Origin: Mytilinidion resinicola
Lineage: Eukaryota > Ascomycota > Dothideomycetes > Mytilinidiales > Mytilinidiaceae
NCBI RefSeq assembly: GCF_010093595.1
Contig: NW_022985465.1
Span: 1-64,000 of the forward strand
Direction of reading: 5' to 3'
DNA length: 64,000 nt
The translations under genes and the position numbers were made by a program. Of the stretch, positions 29,448 through 43,400 are shown piece by piece. How positions within the stretch are numbered: position 1 is the first letter of the stretch; each line of letters opens with the position of its first letter. Under the pieces are notes generated by a model. The model did not search any database. It was not told where the DNA came from and saw only the letters and a list, made by a program, of their open reading frames with translations.

Positions 29448-32412
29448 TCACTCGATACCTAGCCCTCTCCGAAACCATTCAAATCTGTCTCGTGCAAGAG
29501 GCTTGGTAAATCTATCGGCAATTTGTGCTGTAGTTGGAACATACTTCAGTTTAACTGTTCCAGCGTTTTAAACCTCTCCTTACCACTTGCGCTGGATTTC
29601 CATATGCTTTGTGCGTGAGTGGTACTATAGGTTCGAGGATAGAGTAATAGCTTCCTGGTTGTCGCTATATATAATTATTGCAGCTTTTCCTTAGCCTATA
29701 TTTAGCTTATTAAGGAGTCTTCTTAACTAAATTACCTTTTTAGTTGCTTATATCTATTCTATAAATTCTGCTTTACAGGTTAATAGAGCGATAACGCTCT
29801 GGCGCTTGGACTACTAGCTAATTGCTCCGCTCCCGATATTAAACAGGTATCCAGCTATTAATTATCTTATATTATAATATCTAGCCCAGTCTGCGTTTAT
29901 AAAATCCTTTAATATCTAGAGGTAACCTTTATATATAAGTCTAAGATCTTTTATACCTTTAAGGTACCGCAGAATGCGTTAAGCAAGCTTTATATATTAT
30001 AGCCTAGGATTTGCTAGATACCGGCTTACTATAGAAACTATATATATAATATCTTCTCTAGTTCTAAGTATAATATATATTAGAGATCCTATAATATATT
30101 AGTATTCCGCTTTTTAATCTAAAGGGCAGTTATATTCTAGAATGTTTTCTAATAGTAGTAAGGTTTCTATCGGCGTGCTAATAGAAGTATAGTTGTTAAT
30201 TCTAAACTAATAAATAACCTTATTAATATAAGCTTCTTAACTTAGGTATAGTATTCTATTCTAATAGTTTTACTAGATAAATATCCTAAGGTAGTAGCTA
30301 TATAGTCTAAGGTCTGTTATTTAGAAATAGTTTTTTAGGCCTTTTTTAATCCTTTTAATTTCTGTAATACTTAGTCTAATAATTAAAAGGTTATTAATAT
30401 ATACCGCGATATATATATTGCTTTATATAAAAATTCTAAAGTTAGTATTAATTAGTTTAAAGCCGAAACTATATAAGAAGTTTATAAGGGTCTAATACTA
30501 AATATAAGGAGCTTATTTTAGGCCGTAGAATGCTTTCCGGAGTTTATAAACCCTTAGTATAGCTGTTTAATATAGATCTTATAGTCTATATTACTATATA
30601 GAAAGGCCGTCTTAATATCTATTTATTTAATTTTAAGGCCTAGAGCGGCCGCGATTATAAATAAAGCTTTATAGCTTATTAGCTTAATAATAGAGGCAAA
30701 CGTTTTATTATAGTTAACGCCCTTTTCTTAAGTAAAGCCCCTAACTACCTATCTACTTTTATAGCGGATAACTTTTCTATATAGTTTTTACTTAAGCTTA
30801 AAAACCTATTTACTACTAAAAACCTATTAATTTCTAGAAGGGTTAATAAGCTCCTATATTTTGTTTTGTTTAAGCAAGTTAGCTTCTTTAAGTATTACCC
30901 TCTTCTATTTAGGCTAGCTTATATTATTCTCTATTTAGTAAATAGTTTTTAGTTTAAAGGGTTCTATTTCTTTTATAGCTACTATTAAAAATATTAGGAG
31001 TATATTACCTTTAGGTATATTTATTAGCGCAAGTTCTTCTGCGCTATTATTAGATATATTTAATACGGCCTGTAGGATATAGATTCTAAGTTTAGGGTAA
31101 TATTCTAAGGCTTTTTACCTTACTTTATAAACTAGGCGATTAAGCTAGAGTTTTAGATATTATTACTGTTCTTCTAAGGCTTAGTTATATAAAGCGTTAT
31201 TCTATTACTAACTGCTATTAGGTAGTAGATTATCTTTTTCTAGAGTATCTAAAAATAACCTAAAAGTATTATTACTTCTAAGAGGTAATAAGGTCCTATC
31301 TCCCTGCTTAGTAACTAACTGCAAGTTATTATTACTTAATTAGAACAGCGCTTCCTTTTCTAAGTTATTATTACTTAGTTAAGATAGTATTTATAAGTTT
31401 TTATTACTTATCTAAGGTAATATTTATAGGTTTTTAGTGCCCGCCTAAGGTAGTATTTATAAGTTTTTAGTGCCTGTATAAAGTAATATTTATAAGTTCT
31501 TATTACTTATTTTAGAAAAGGCTTATTCTAGTGCTACTACAGATGCGTAATATTTAAAGGCTAGTATAGATACTTACTATATACTTACTAATAGTTAGTT
31601 TAGTAGCCCTACTATTTTACTCCCTTTTATAGTAGTAGCTATTACCTTAGGTAAGCTATATTATTTAGCTTCTATATTTTATATAATCTATATAAAGGGA
31701 GTTATAAAAGCTTTTTAGAATTTAGTATTTAGAGTTCTAATAATCCTTCTATCTTCTAGTAGAATATAGTAGTTAGTGTTTTCCTTATAGCCTAGTAAAA
31801 TATATAGCCTTATTTGCGGTTTAGTTAGCTTTTTCCTTTACTTTAGTAGGATTAGGTATTCCCCTTTTAACCTAATTACTCTTAGTTATAATAAATTAGG
31901 CTTTTTACTATACTATACCTAATATAGTATTATCTAAAGCTTTAATAAAAGCGATTAGTTAAAAAGGTATACTGCTATTTAAGCTATTTCTAGCCAGAAC
32001 TTTAATAGCAGCTTTGCGTGTGCTAGTATAGGTCCGACTTAATTATATATTATTTTATAGGCTTTTTTAGCTATACTATTCTACTAGTACTAGTCTACAC
32101 CCGTAACTTTAGCTTAAATTAATTAAAAAAAAAGGATAAACTTTATTTCTTCTCCTACTTACTTAGTAATCTAATTAAGCTATATTTATCTATACTTTTA
32201 TTTAGGGCGCTTATTATAGTTAAGAAAGAAGTATAGTAATTTAATAACAAATCCCTATTATTATAGTATAGGAATAACTTTAATCTAGCCGGTTAAGTTA
32301 TTAATAATAGTTAGCCAGTAGCAACTGCTATTAAGACCCTTATTAAATAGTCCTGCAATATTTATATAGAGGAGTTCTATTAGATATTCTCTTTTATAAC
32401 CTAAGCAGTTAT
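29448..32412 (-). pseudogene. Copia pol remnant (integrase to RNase H)
   Basis: The minus-strand end reads IYSDNQEAITLSS, YHSRTKHMEIQ, GTVKLKYVPTTAQIADRFTK and RRGLGIE before the stop at 29448: the RNase H domain. At the other end, GLFNKGLNSSCYWLTIINNL is the start of the integrase core. Reverse transcriptase between them is riddled with stops. The gypsy insertion at 32413 separates this part from gag. Confidence 0.85.
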
Positions 32413-32943
32413 TGTAACGGGTTGTCTCTTCTATACCTTCTAAGTGTCTTATACTAAGGCAGGGTATAGGCAAGTTGTTATTAGGGTGCAATAGTCTTTA
32501 AAAGGTAAGGCAATAATTAATTAAGGTCTAAGACGGGGTGGTTACTTCTAATAGGTAGTATTAAAGTCTTAAGTTAAATATAAGGTTCCTATTTATGCAA
32601 AAGAGCGTCTCTATATATAAAAGCTCCGTCCTAAGAAATCTATAGCTTAGTCTAATCTGTTCTTAGATCACCCTAATCCTTAAATAGTCCCTAGATTACC
32701 CTAATTCTTAAATAGTCCTTAGATTACCCTAATCTATCCCTAAATTATGCTAATCTATCCTGTAATCTCTATTCTTAGATTATTCCTATCTACTAGCAGT
32801 TTATAGGGGAATCCAGGATCCCTATATATTCCTTACGTAACCCTTTAGGTCCCGTGACCTGGTTCTCTATAATTAGTCTTATCTACTTTCTTATTTCTAT
32901 AAGTGCCTCTGCGCTTAGGTGGTTTATATTACGGGTTGTAATA
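32413..32943 (-). repeat. Gypsy 3' LTR
   Basis: 531 bp. Contains about three tandem 28-bp units of the type GATTACCCTAATCCTTAAAT plus AGTCC at about 32670-32740, a possible enhancer array. Confidence 0.9.
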
Positions 32944-35849
32944 CTCGCTCCCCCTTCTAAGGCTTTCGGCCCGAAAGTAATTCTGTGGTAGGGTCTTAGA
33001 TAAATAGCTGGCGATGCCCTATCTGCTAGGCCGCTATTATGCTGTCCTGTTTCTTTCTTTATAATACCTAAAGTTCCGAAGTTTAGTAAGTCCTTGCAAT
33101 ATACCCTTCTATTTAATTGCTCTGCAAGGTTTAGAATTAAAATACCTTCTTATTCTTGCTGTTATAAAAAAGGCCTGGTCTATAAGGTATTAGAGGGCAA
33201 TACTTAGTACGGGGAATATATAAAGGTTAGTAGGGTGTATAATATCTTTAGTATTAATAAAGCCGCTTATATATTAGTGCAGTCTATTACTGCGTGTTCC
33301 TGTTCTTTACTAATATTCTGTAGTTTATAAGCTGGATGCCACTATAGCTTAATTAGAGTAAGAAGAGGAGGCTGCCTATACTAAACACCGTCGGTTGCGC
33401 AAGCAGCGCAAGCTCCTAGAGCAGTATTGCTCTAATATACTTTGCAGGGGTTTCTCTACTCTAGAAGAGATAGAAAAGGAGGATTAGGAAGAGGTTAAGC
33501 AGAGAGAACAAGAGCATGCTAAGCAGGAAGGCCTGCCTTCTGCCTTGGGGGCTGCCGGGTATTCTCTTTTCTTCCTGGGTGTGCTGGGCACTGCCAGCCG
33601 TCTGTTCTATTGCTATGTATTCTAATTATATAGCAGTGGTATTCCTTCTCCGGGTTCCTTTAATCCTTCCTAGTTAAATAGCGCGATGTTACTATTATTC
33701 TAGGCTGTTCCGGATTCTGGCGGTAAAACTGCTGCAGGAGTTCCTAACAGTTTGCTAAACTCTTAACCGGTTTCTATATATTCTTAGAGGTGCTGTATCT
33801 TTTCTATTTAATTAGGTACTCCTTTTACTAACTATTTTACCGGGAATCTAGGATTTGCTTAACCTTATATTTATTATTATTGTCAACCTCTATATTATTT
33901 TCTAGCTTGGCGTTTAGTAGTGCGGGTTCTAGTAGCAATATATAGAAGACCGGGTGTATTTTTATCCTATAGGGTAGCCTAAGCTTGTAGTTTACTTGGC
34001 TAATAATATCCTGTATTTCGAATAGTCTAATCTTAATATAGTCTAACTTTATGCTTAGTTGTTTTATTTTAATATTTTTATAGAGTAGGTAGACTCTATC
34101 TCCCTTTTTAAAGGTTGGCGCAACACTTCGGTGTTAGTTGTAATATCTTGCTAACCTTAGTATTAGGAATTAGATATCTATTAAAAGCTGCCTCTATAGC
34201 TCTTTAATATTTTTAACTAATAGTAGTGCTCTCTAGGCCCTTATACTATTAAGTTAGGGTTCTTAATACGCCTCTAGATTAAAACTATAGTTTGCAAAGA
34301 AGAGTAATACCTTTATTAATTCTGTGGATGCACTGTTATAGGCGAATTAGGCTATTAGTAGTAGTAATACCTAATTATCCTGCCTATAATTAATATAGCA
34401 TCGTAGGTACTATTCTAAAGTTTAATTAAGCCTTTTTATTTACCCGTCCGTTTAAGGGTAAAACGCCGTAGAAAGCTTATGCTTTGTCCCTAGTTGTACG
34501 GTAAGGGTCTGCCAGAATTTTAATATAAAGAGCTTATCTTAGTCTGAAATTATCTTCTAGGGTAGCCTGTAGTTGCTAATAATATACTTTAAAAAAGTAT
34601 AGGCTAGATTTTCTGCTGTTAATACTTCTTAGTAAGGGATAAAGTATGCATATTTAGTTAGTCTATCCGTAACTACTAATATTGCGTTATACTTTATGCC
34701 TATTATAGGTTTAATAGACTGTAGTAGCTTAACTATAAAGTTCTATATAATAGATTCCTATACCCTTTCTAGTATAGAAGAGCTCTTTATTAGCCTATAT
34801 AGTGCGTGTTATGCCGACTTATTCTTTGCATATTCGCATCCGTATACAATTTTCTCCGTTAGTTTCCGGAGTCCGGGGAAATAGAATGTCCTTGCAATTC
34901 TTTCCCGTGTTTTTTCTACTTCCTGGTGCCCGTGCACTGGTGTATTATAGAATTCCTTAACAAGCTCTTCTTATAAGGTTCTGGGCACAAATATCTTATC
35001 CCGTAAGGTAATAATGCCGTCCTGGATTTCTCCGCGTTCTTAGTTTATAGGTTCTGGGCGCAAACTTTGCTAGTTATAACCTGCTAAATCCCGGCTTTCT
35101 TAATCTACCTTCTGTGCTGCCTTAATTTATTTATACTATTTGTTGTCCTCGGACCTATAAGCAGCTGCTGCTTATGCATAGTTGAATTTAAGGGTTCCTA
35201 GGCTTTTTTCCCTAAGTATAGATTGCCTGGTCTTTCCGGCTCCTTCTATATAGTCTGGCCTTCTGCTAAGTGTATTTGCACGAGCGTTTTTAGATCCTTT
35301 TCGGTACGTGATCCTAAAATTAAAGGTTCCTAGTTTTTCTAACTATTTTACTTATCTTTTATTTAACTCCTTAGTTATAGTAAAGTATATTAGATTTTTA
35401 TAGTCTGTATACACCTGTATTATATATACTGCTTCTTTAAAGTAAACTCTCTACTAACTAAATACTTCTACTATAGCTAGCAGTTCCTTATTATAGATAT
35501 TGTAGTTTAGCTTAGCTAGGCTTAGCTTCCGTAAGTAAAATACTATAGGATGCAACTTCCCTTATTTATCTAGTTAGTTAAGTATTGCTTCTAATACTTT
35601 ATCCGACGCATCGCTTTTAATAGTAACTGGTTTCTGTAGATTAAAGATTGCTAATACTAGTTTTAAAGCAAACCGTGCTTTTAGTTTATTAAATGCGCTC
35701 TGCGCATCTAGGGTTTATCTGTATTTAATATCCTTTCTAGTAAGTTCTATTAGTAGCTCCGCAATTTTCGAGTAGCCCTTAATAAACTATCTATAATAGT
35801 TGGCTAGCCCTAGGAACAACTATAGTTCCTTTAAATTTGCGGGCTCTAG

Positions 35850-36470
35850 CTATTCCTGGATAGAGGACACTTTGCCTTTTTTTATCTTAATCTGTCCTGG
35901 ACTAATAACGCATCCTAGGAATCCGACTCTCTGCCTATAGAACTCGCACTTATCTAGGTTTACTATAAGGTTGTATTCTTTAAGTCTTTTAAGTACCTTT
36001 CGCACATATATTTTGTATTCGCTTAGCGTTTCTAAGTATATAAGGATATTGTTAAGGTATACCACTATAAACTAATCTAGGTAGCCTTTTAATGCTAAGT
36101 TAACTACTGCCTAGAATATTGCTAGCGCGTTAGTAAGCCCGAATAGTATTACTATATACTTAAAGTGTCCGTATTAAGTTCTAAAAGCCGTCTTCTACTC
36201 TTCTTCTTCTCTTATCCTAATTAAATAGTACCCTTCGCGTAGGTCTATTTTTATAAAGTACTTGGCCTTATATAGTTAGTTTTTAAGTTTGGAGATTAAA
36301 GGTAATAGATAGCAGTTTTTAATTATAATCTTATTTAGTTGTCTATAGTCTATATAAAGGCGTAGCTTGCTATTTAGTTTCGGAATAAATATTATAGGGT
36401 AACCTGTAGGCAATTCCGATAGTTTAATAAATCTTTGCTTTAGGTTCTTTTCCAGGTATTCTTCTAGCAC
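35850..36470 (-). pseudogene. Gypsy reverse transcriptase remnant
   Basis: The open piece 36276-36470 reads GYPIIFIPKLNSKLRLYIDY then RQLNKIIIKN, the RT palm. 35850-36065 reads YLNNILIYLETLSEYKIYVR and NLDKCEFYRQRVGFLGCVIS. The catalytic YxDD box has become YLNN, both Asp to Asn by G-to-A. Between the pieces homology continues across stops. Confidence 0.88.
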
Positions 36471-39400
36471 TTCCAGCTCGCTCTAGGCTAGTAAGTAGAT
36501 TAGTCCAAACTGCGGTTGTTCGCCTAGTACTAGGGGAATATAGTAATCCTAAGGTTAGTGCTTTAGTAATATATCCTAAACCTTTTCTATAAAAATTCCT
36601 TTAAATTTATTATATTTTTCTGGCACAACTAGTGCTTTTACTGCCTTAGCTAGCTGCCGGCTGCTTAGGGGTCTAGGCTACTATTAGCTTGCTGCCCTGT
36701 CTTCTCCTTAGGCCTTTTTGCCTCTTAAGGTATCTGTATTAATATCTTATTTTTGCTTAGGCTTATCCTGGCGCGGGGTGCCCTTTAGTCCGCTTTCTAA
36801 TTAAATCCTTACTTTACTAGACTTCTAATCGACTTAGGGGTTATACTGCCTTAGCTATAGCATGCCTAAGATTATATTATATCTCGCCGTGTCGGTTATA
36901 TCTATGCTAATAGTTTCTCTGTGTTCTTTAATCTATATAACGCCTGGTCGAGTTTCTATAGTTACCTATCTATTACTATATTACACGGGTGTGCTATCTA
37001 CTGTATATAGTCTATAGGGTCTGTTTTTCTATTACTAAGGGATCCGGTTTCTTCTAATAAAGTTATAGGATATAAAATTTCCTTACGTGCTACTGTCTAG
37101 CAGTGCTCTTACTAAGTTCCTACTAATCTTAACTAATAGGATTATATATCTATAGTTCTAAATAGAAATAGAGTTAGGCTATATTGCCGGGTTCCTTCCT
37201 TTTTCTGCGATATAGGCTTTTCCTACTAGAGTGGCGATAGTTGCGGTTCGCGTTCCTTTGTCTTTAGCTGCTCCGTAGGACCTTGTTCTTGGCTGCTCTG
37301 GCCGTCCTGTTGCTTAAGCGCCTGCTTGTTTTTTAGCTGTTTTTATAGCCAATAGTTCGCATATTTTGTTTCGCAGTATACTAGGCATAAGTTCTAATAG
37401 TATATTTACTAGTCTTTGCCTTTCCTATATTCTATTAGGTACTAAGGGTCCGCAACTATAGTAGCTACTCCTATAAGTTCGTCTTTCTTGCCTATAATAT
37501 AGTGCTTTATTTCCTTAAACAGTACTAGTTGCGTAATAATATAATATTTTATCCGATATAGGTACTATTCTTAATATTTCTTGTGTATTACGTGCTTGTT
37601 GCATTTATCTTTAATATAAGATACCTAAGATATCTATCTATAAAGTGGGTGGTTTCTATCCAGCCGTTTATCTTTCTTATTATAGACACCTATTTTACTA
37701 ATAGGGTGTAAAGCTCTATAGATCTCGATCTCGGTTTACCTCCTATATAGCTCTAGCGGTTCTCGCTCTAGGCTAATGCTAATTTCTCTATTACTAGACC
37801 AGTTTTCTGGTTTATAATCTTTATTACTGTTATAGTATTCCTTACTGTCTTTAACAGGTAATTTATTATTCTGTTTTATCTAGACGTTATAGCTTAAGCC
37901 TTTAAATAAGTCTAGTTTTACGCAGGTTTCTGCGTTAAGGGTTGGCGTGGTTTTTGTTGTTCCTGCAGCTGCGGCCATTTTTTCTCCTTCTTCTTTAATA
38001 AGTTATCCGGTAACTCTTCCTATAGCTCTTAGGAATTGGTAACTTACTAGTTCTTTTAGCTCTGCGCCCGCTATAGCGTTTTCGGCCTCTTGCGCTTCTT
38101 ATCCTTTATTAAGGCGTGTAAGAATTTCTCTTGCGCTTTATTTATACGTAGCTACAACTCTATTAACCTATACTTCTATATCTAGTAACTTAGCTTTACT
38201 ATTATCTAGTAGCTCGGGTACGCCGGTTTAGAGTTCTAATTACGGTTTAATTATCTAGAACGCCTTATCCGTCTCTAACAGGTAGTTAATCTCTATACTC
38301 TTAACTTCTACGTTGGCGTAGTAGTTGTTTATAGGGTTGCTGTTATACTCTTTATTTCTTATTATAGCAATAGTATATCCCTTTGCCTTCTATATTAAAT
38401 AGTACCCTGTTGCCTGCTTATTTAACTAATAAGTAAAGCAGTTATTATTATAGCACGCGGTCTATAATATAGAATTATGGCGGTTTATATTTAGCTTTAT
38501 TATAACTGCTGCTGTTCGGGTGTTCCTGGAGCACTTATTCGCAAAGTATCCCTATTTTCTGTATAATAGGCACGCGCTATTATATTTTCTTTCTTACCTC
38601 TCTTTATTAGTAATTGGTTTACCCTTCTAGTTATTGCGTCGTTTTGCGATATTAATCTCTATGCAATCTCCGTAGTTGCGATTAGTTACTCTTAGCTTTA
38701 GTCTAGCTAGTTAGGCGTAAAAACAAAGTCCTCTCTTATTTACCTGTTCTAGTTATTGCTTATATTATTAACTGTTAATTTATATTGCTATTTCCTTAAG
38801 TTTATAGAGTATTAGAGGCCTTTCGCCTTATATAATTTTATCCTTAATATTTTCTTTAAGACCTCTGTAGTACTGTGCTTATAGAGCTTTATCTCCCTAT
38901 AATAGCTTAGACGCGATTTATATAAATTCTAAAATATAGCAGCTAGTTAAGCCCTTCTATTTTAGAACTACTATTTTCTGTTCCGCTATCTATTCTTTAT
39001 TAGTGTCTCCGAAGGTTATCTAAAGTACTGACTTAAAGTATCCGTAGTTGCTAAACATAATATTAGTTTCTGGTTTCCGATCGTCTGCGTCGGCGTTGCT
39101 GAGCTAGTCTGTAAGCATCGGGTTAAACTAGTTAAACGCTTTTTTCTTTAAGAAGGTGGCTGCTATACAGACCTTGTCCAATTTAAATTTAAGGTTGCTT
39201 TAGTTTATGCGCAGGTATAGCCTTATCTGCGTTATAAACGCTCTTAAAGCTCCTCTTTCCCTAGTAAACTCTTCGGGCTTATTTATTTTATAGCCTTTAT
39301 AGCTAACTATTTTAGTAGTAGTAAGCTCTTCTTAGACGGTCTAGAGATTTCCCTATAGGGCTGTAATTTCTTTATCCTTAGTATTACTAGCTTCTTCCAG

Positions 39401-39551
39401 TGTTTATATTTATATAAGCAACGCCTGCATGCGTGTTGCTACCTCGGTTATAGTTAGGGTTAGTCCAGCAGTTATGCTACCCGAAGGGGTTAGTAGGGCT
39501 ATCTTAATTAATTGTTTATATGCAACTCCTTTAATATAGCAGTATTTAAAG
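36471..39551 (-). pseudogene. Gypsy gag and protease region (decayed)
   Basis: By position between the 5' LTR and RT this is gag plus protease. No frame is open for more than a few tens of codons and no zinc knuckle was confirmed. Called from layout. Confidence 0.5.
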
Positions 39552-40082
39552 TATAATAGGTTATCTTTTCTATACCTTCTAAGTGTTTTACACTAAGGCA
39601 GGGTATAGGCAAGTTATTATCGGGGTGCAATAGTTTTTAAAAGGTGAGGCAATAATTAATTAAGGTCTAAGACAGGGTAGTTACTTCTAATAGGTAGTAT
39701 TAAAGTCTTAAGTTAAATATAAGGTTCCTATCTATATAAAGGAGCGTTTCTATATATAAAAGCTCCGTCCTAAGAAATCTATAGCTTAGTCTAATCTATT
39801 CTTAGATTACCCTAATCCTTAAATAGTCCCTAGATTACCCTAATCCTTAAATAGTCCTTGGATTACCCTAATCTATCCCTAAATTGTGCTAATCTATCCT
39901 ATAATCTCTATTCTTAGATTGTTCCCATCTACTAGCAGTCCGTGGGGGAATCTAGGATCCCTATGCGTCCCTTACGTAACCCTCTAGGTCCCGTGACCTG
40001 GTTCTCTATAATTAGTCTTATCTGCTTTCTTATCTCCGCGAGTGCCTCTGCGCTCGGGTGGTTCGTATTACGGGTTATAATA
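39552..40082 (-). repeat. Gypsy 5' LTR
   Basis: 531 bp, same length as the other LTR. Differences between the two are C/T or G/A. The same 28-bp repeat array lies at about 39809-39880. A primer-binding site could not be read next to it, probably lost to mutation. Confidence 0.9.
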
Positions 40083-40087
40083 GTTAT

Positions 40088-40481
40088 ATAGCTTTTCGGT
40101 TATTCGCCTCTAAAGGTATAGATTATATAGTTTTTATAGCTTTATATTTTAAATACTATAGGCTTACTTTTTAAGCTATTATAAGTTTATATTGCTTAGG
40201 TAAGCTAGTTAGTTATACTAAAAAGTTAACTATAGACTAATATAGTAGGCTAGAAAAAAAAGGTTTATTTATAGGTTAAGTGTATAAATACTATAGTATT
40301 TGCTTGCAGTATATAAGCTCTTCTTACTTAACTTATTACGGATACTTGCGCCCTTACTTAAGAACTTAACTTTAGCCCTGCGTTTAAGTAACTAAAGTAT
40401 AGATATAAGGCTTGCGTGTATAAATAGAATAAAAAGGATATTATTAAGAATAAGCTATCTTCTTCTACTCTATATATTATA
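40088..40481 (-). pseudogene. Copia interior between insertions
   Basis: AT-rich piece of the host copia between the gypsy and the first pogo element, expected to hold the protease and pre-integrase region. No frame is readable. Confidence 0.5.
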
Positions 40482-43400
40482 ACGTATTCTACTACTAAGC
40501 CGGCTAAACCACCGAGCCGGCTACTTTTCCTTGGCACAACTAATACTATATGCGCGCAGTTAATTTATTCGCAACTAGCTATAGAACTTATGTATAATAT
40601 ACTTAGATTAGATTTAAAAGAAGCTTCTTAATCCTTTTTACACGTACGCGTATTATGCCTAGCCTCTCTATAGTTTTTATAGCGCTGTTAAGCTAGTAGA
40701 GCCCTATTTACACTATTTCTACTACCTACCTTTTTCCGTGGATTAGATGCTCTAGACACTTTAGCAGCTATATATAACGCTGCTATACTATATTCTATTA
40801 TACCGCTAGTCTAGATTCGCTCTCTTTTACAACCTTTACGCTTAGTTATTTCTGCTAGTTGCTTTTTAAGCTCTTTAACCCGGGCTTTAATAAGCATATT
40901 TTTATATAGCATCTCTTCGGCTCCTTTAATAAGCTTTAAGAAGCCTTTTTAGGCGGTTATTAGTAACTATATAAAGGAATTACTTACTAGCCTTAACTAT
41001 AATCTAAATTTATATATATTACTTAGGGTTTTTAATTACTATAGTGTTTTTAGTAGAGGTGCTAGTAGTAGGGTCCGTAACCGTATATTAAGGCGATTAA
41101 GAACTACCTACGCGTTAATAGGAACTAATCTAGAGGCCTTAAAGGCCTTTTTGCAGTTCTTATATATAAATATATCGAAAAACGCGTTTTTAAAGGCTGG
41201 TAGAAAGCCTTCTTTATTAATATAGTAGATGCGTCGGCGTGCTAAGTTTTATATACGTTAAGAGTACTTTAGCTTTAATAGCGAGAAGTATACTATATTA
41301 AGTAGCTAAAGTATATATAATAAATGCGCAGGTATATAAAGGGTAAGGATTTATTATTTAATATAATAATCCTTAAAATCTTAGTTAAGGTAGCTTTTAT
41401 AGCTGTCTAAAATCAGCAACCTATATAACCCTATCTAACGCGCCTTTATATAACGTATTCTACTACTAAGCCGGCTAAACTACTAAGCCGGCCACTTTTC
41501 CTTGGCACAACTAATACTATATTCACACAGTAATGCATTAACAACGCAGCGATTATCTATCTTAGTAAGAAGGCAGTATTAATCTCGCGCTTTAAGCCTT
41601 TACCTCTAGTTAATTTAGGACTATATAACGCGCTGCAGCAGCCTTTAACGTATAATATTAGCAGCTTTCTAATTAGCTCCACGGAATTACATTTCGACCT
41701 TAATCACGACTAAACTGCCTAAAGCTTACTGCGACCGAAGAGCACATAATTATATAATATATCCTTAACCTAGACTCGCGAGGATTTGCGCCCTAGTTGT
41801 GTAAGGTGGCAGATATAGCAGATAAAGTACTGGCTGCGCGTGGTGGAATACTAGTAGGTAAGAACTAGACTTAACGGTTTATATCTTATATAAAGGAGCT
41901 TAAAATAGCTTTTAATTAGGCAAAGGACTGCCAGAGAATACTCTAGGAAAACCTAGAGGTTATTAACACATGGTTTACTCTCGTGTAAGAGACTATAGCT
42001 AAGTATAGCGTCCACCTAGATAACATCTACAACTTTAATAAAACTGGCTTTTAAATAGGTATAATTAGCATAATAAAGGTTATTACAGGTTTAGAGAAAT
42101 ATATAAGGCCTAATCTTATTTAACTAGGCAACTAAGAGTAGGTTACAGTTATCTAGAGCATCTGCGCTGCCGGATATATAACCCTACTATTTATTATCTA
42201 TAAAAAACGCGTTTATATCTCTATATAGTATAAGAAAGCAGAGATACTATATAATTAGAAGCTTTCTATTTCTAAGAACGGCTGGACTAATAATAAGCTT
42301 AGTTTTAAGTAGTTAAAGCACTTTAACATATATATAAAGGCGCGTTAGGTAGGGTTATATAGGTTGCTGATTTTAGACGGCTATAAGAGCCACCTTAACT
42401 AAGATTTTAAGAATTATTACGTTGAATAATAAATCCTTACCTTCTGTATGCCTGCGCATTTATTATATATACTTTAGCTACTTAATATAGTATACTTCTC
42501 GCTATTAAAGCTAAAGTACTCTTAACGTATATAAAACTTAGCACGCCGACGCGTCTACTATATTAATAAAGAAGGCTTTCTACCAGCCTTTAAAAACGCG
42601 TTTTTTAACGTGTTTACGTATAAGAACTGTAAAAAGGCCTTTAAGGCCTCTAGATTAGTTCCTATTAATACGCAGGTAGTTTTTAATCGCCTTAATATAC
42701 AGTTACGGACCCTACTACTAGCACCTCTACTAGAAACACTATAGTAATTAAAAACCCTAAGCAATATATATAAATTTAGATTATAGTTAAGGCTAGTAAG
42801 CAATTCCTTTATATAGTTACTAATAACCGCCTAAAAAGGCTTTTTAAAGCTTATTAAAGAAGCCGAAGAGATGCTATACAAAAATATACTTATTAAAGCC
42901 CGGGTTAAAGAGCTTAAAAAGCAACTAGCAGAGATAACCAAGCGTAAAAGTTGTAAAAGAAAGCAAATCCAGACTAGCGGTATAATAGAGTATAGTACAG
43001 CAGCGTTATATATAGCTGCTAAAGTGTCTAGAGCATCTAATCCACGGAAAAAGGTAGGTAGTAGAAATAGTGTAAATAGGGCTCTACTAGCTTAATAGCG
43101 CTATAGAAACTATAGAAAGGCTGGGCATAATACGCGTACGTGTAAAAAGGATTAAGAAGCTTCTTTTAAATCTAATCTAAGTATATTATATATAAGTTCT
43201 ATAGCTAGTTGCGAATAAATTAACTGCGCGCATATAGTATTGGTTATGCTAAGGAAAAGTAGCCGGCTCGGTGGTTTAGCCGGCTTAGTAGTAGAATACG
43301 TTATATATTAAAGTGCTTTAACTACTTAAAACTAAGCTTATTATTAGTCCAGCCGTTTTTAGAGATAGAAAGCTTCTAATTATATAGTATCTCTGCTTTC

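Larger units (their letters stand above)
32413..40082 (-). mobile_element. Ty3/gypsy retrotransposon, RIP-decayed
   Basis: 7670 bp with two 531-bp LTRs (32413-32943 and 39552-40082) and a 5-bp duplication GTTAT (32408-32412 and 40083-40087). On the minus strand the LTR reads TATTACAACCCG...CGTTACA; the expected TG start has become TA by G-to-A. The polypurine tract AGAAGGGGGAGCGAG abuts the left LTR at 32944-32958. Inserted in the copia just upstream of its integrase core. Confidence 0.93.

Noticed and set aside
32670..32740. Telomere-like CCCTAA repeats
   Set aside because: They are part of 28-bp units inside both gypsy LTRs and are not a tandem hexamer, so no telomere.
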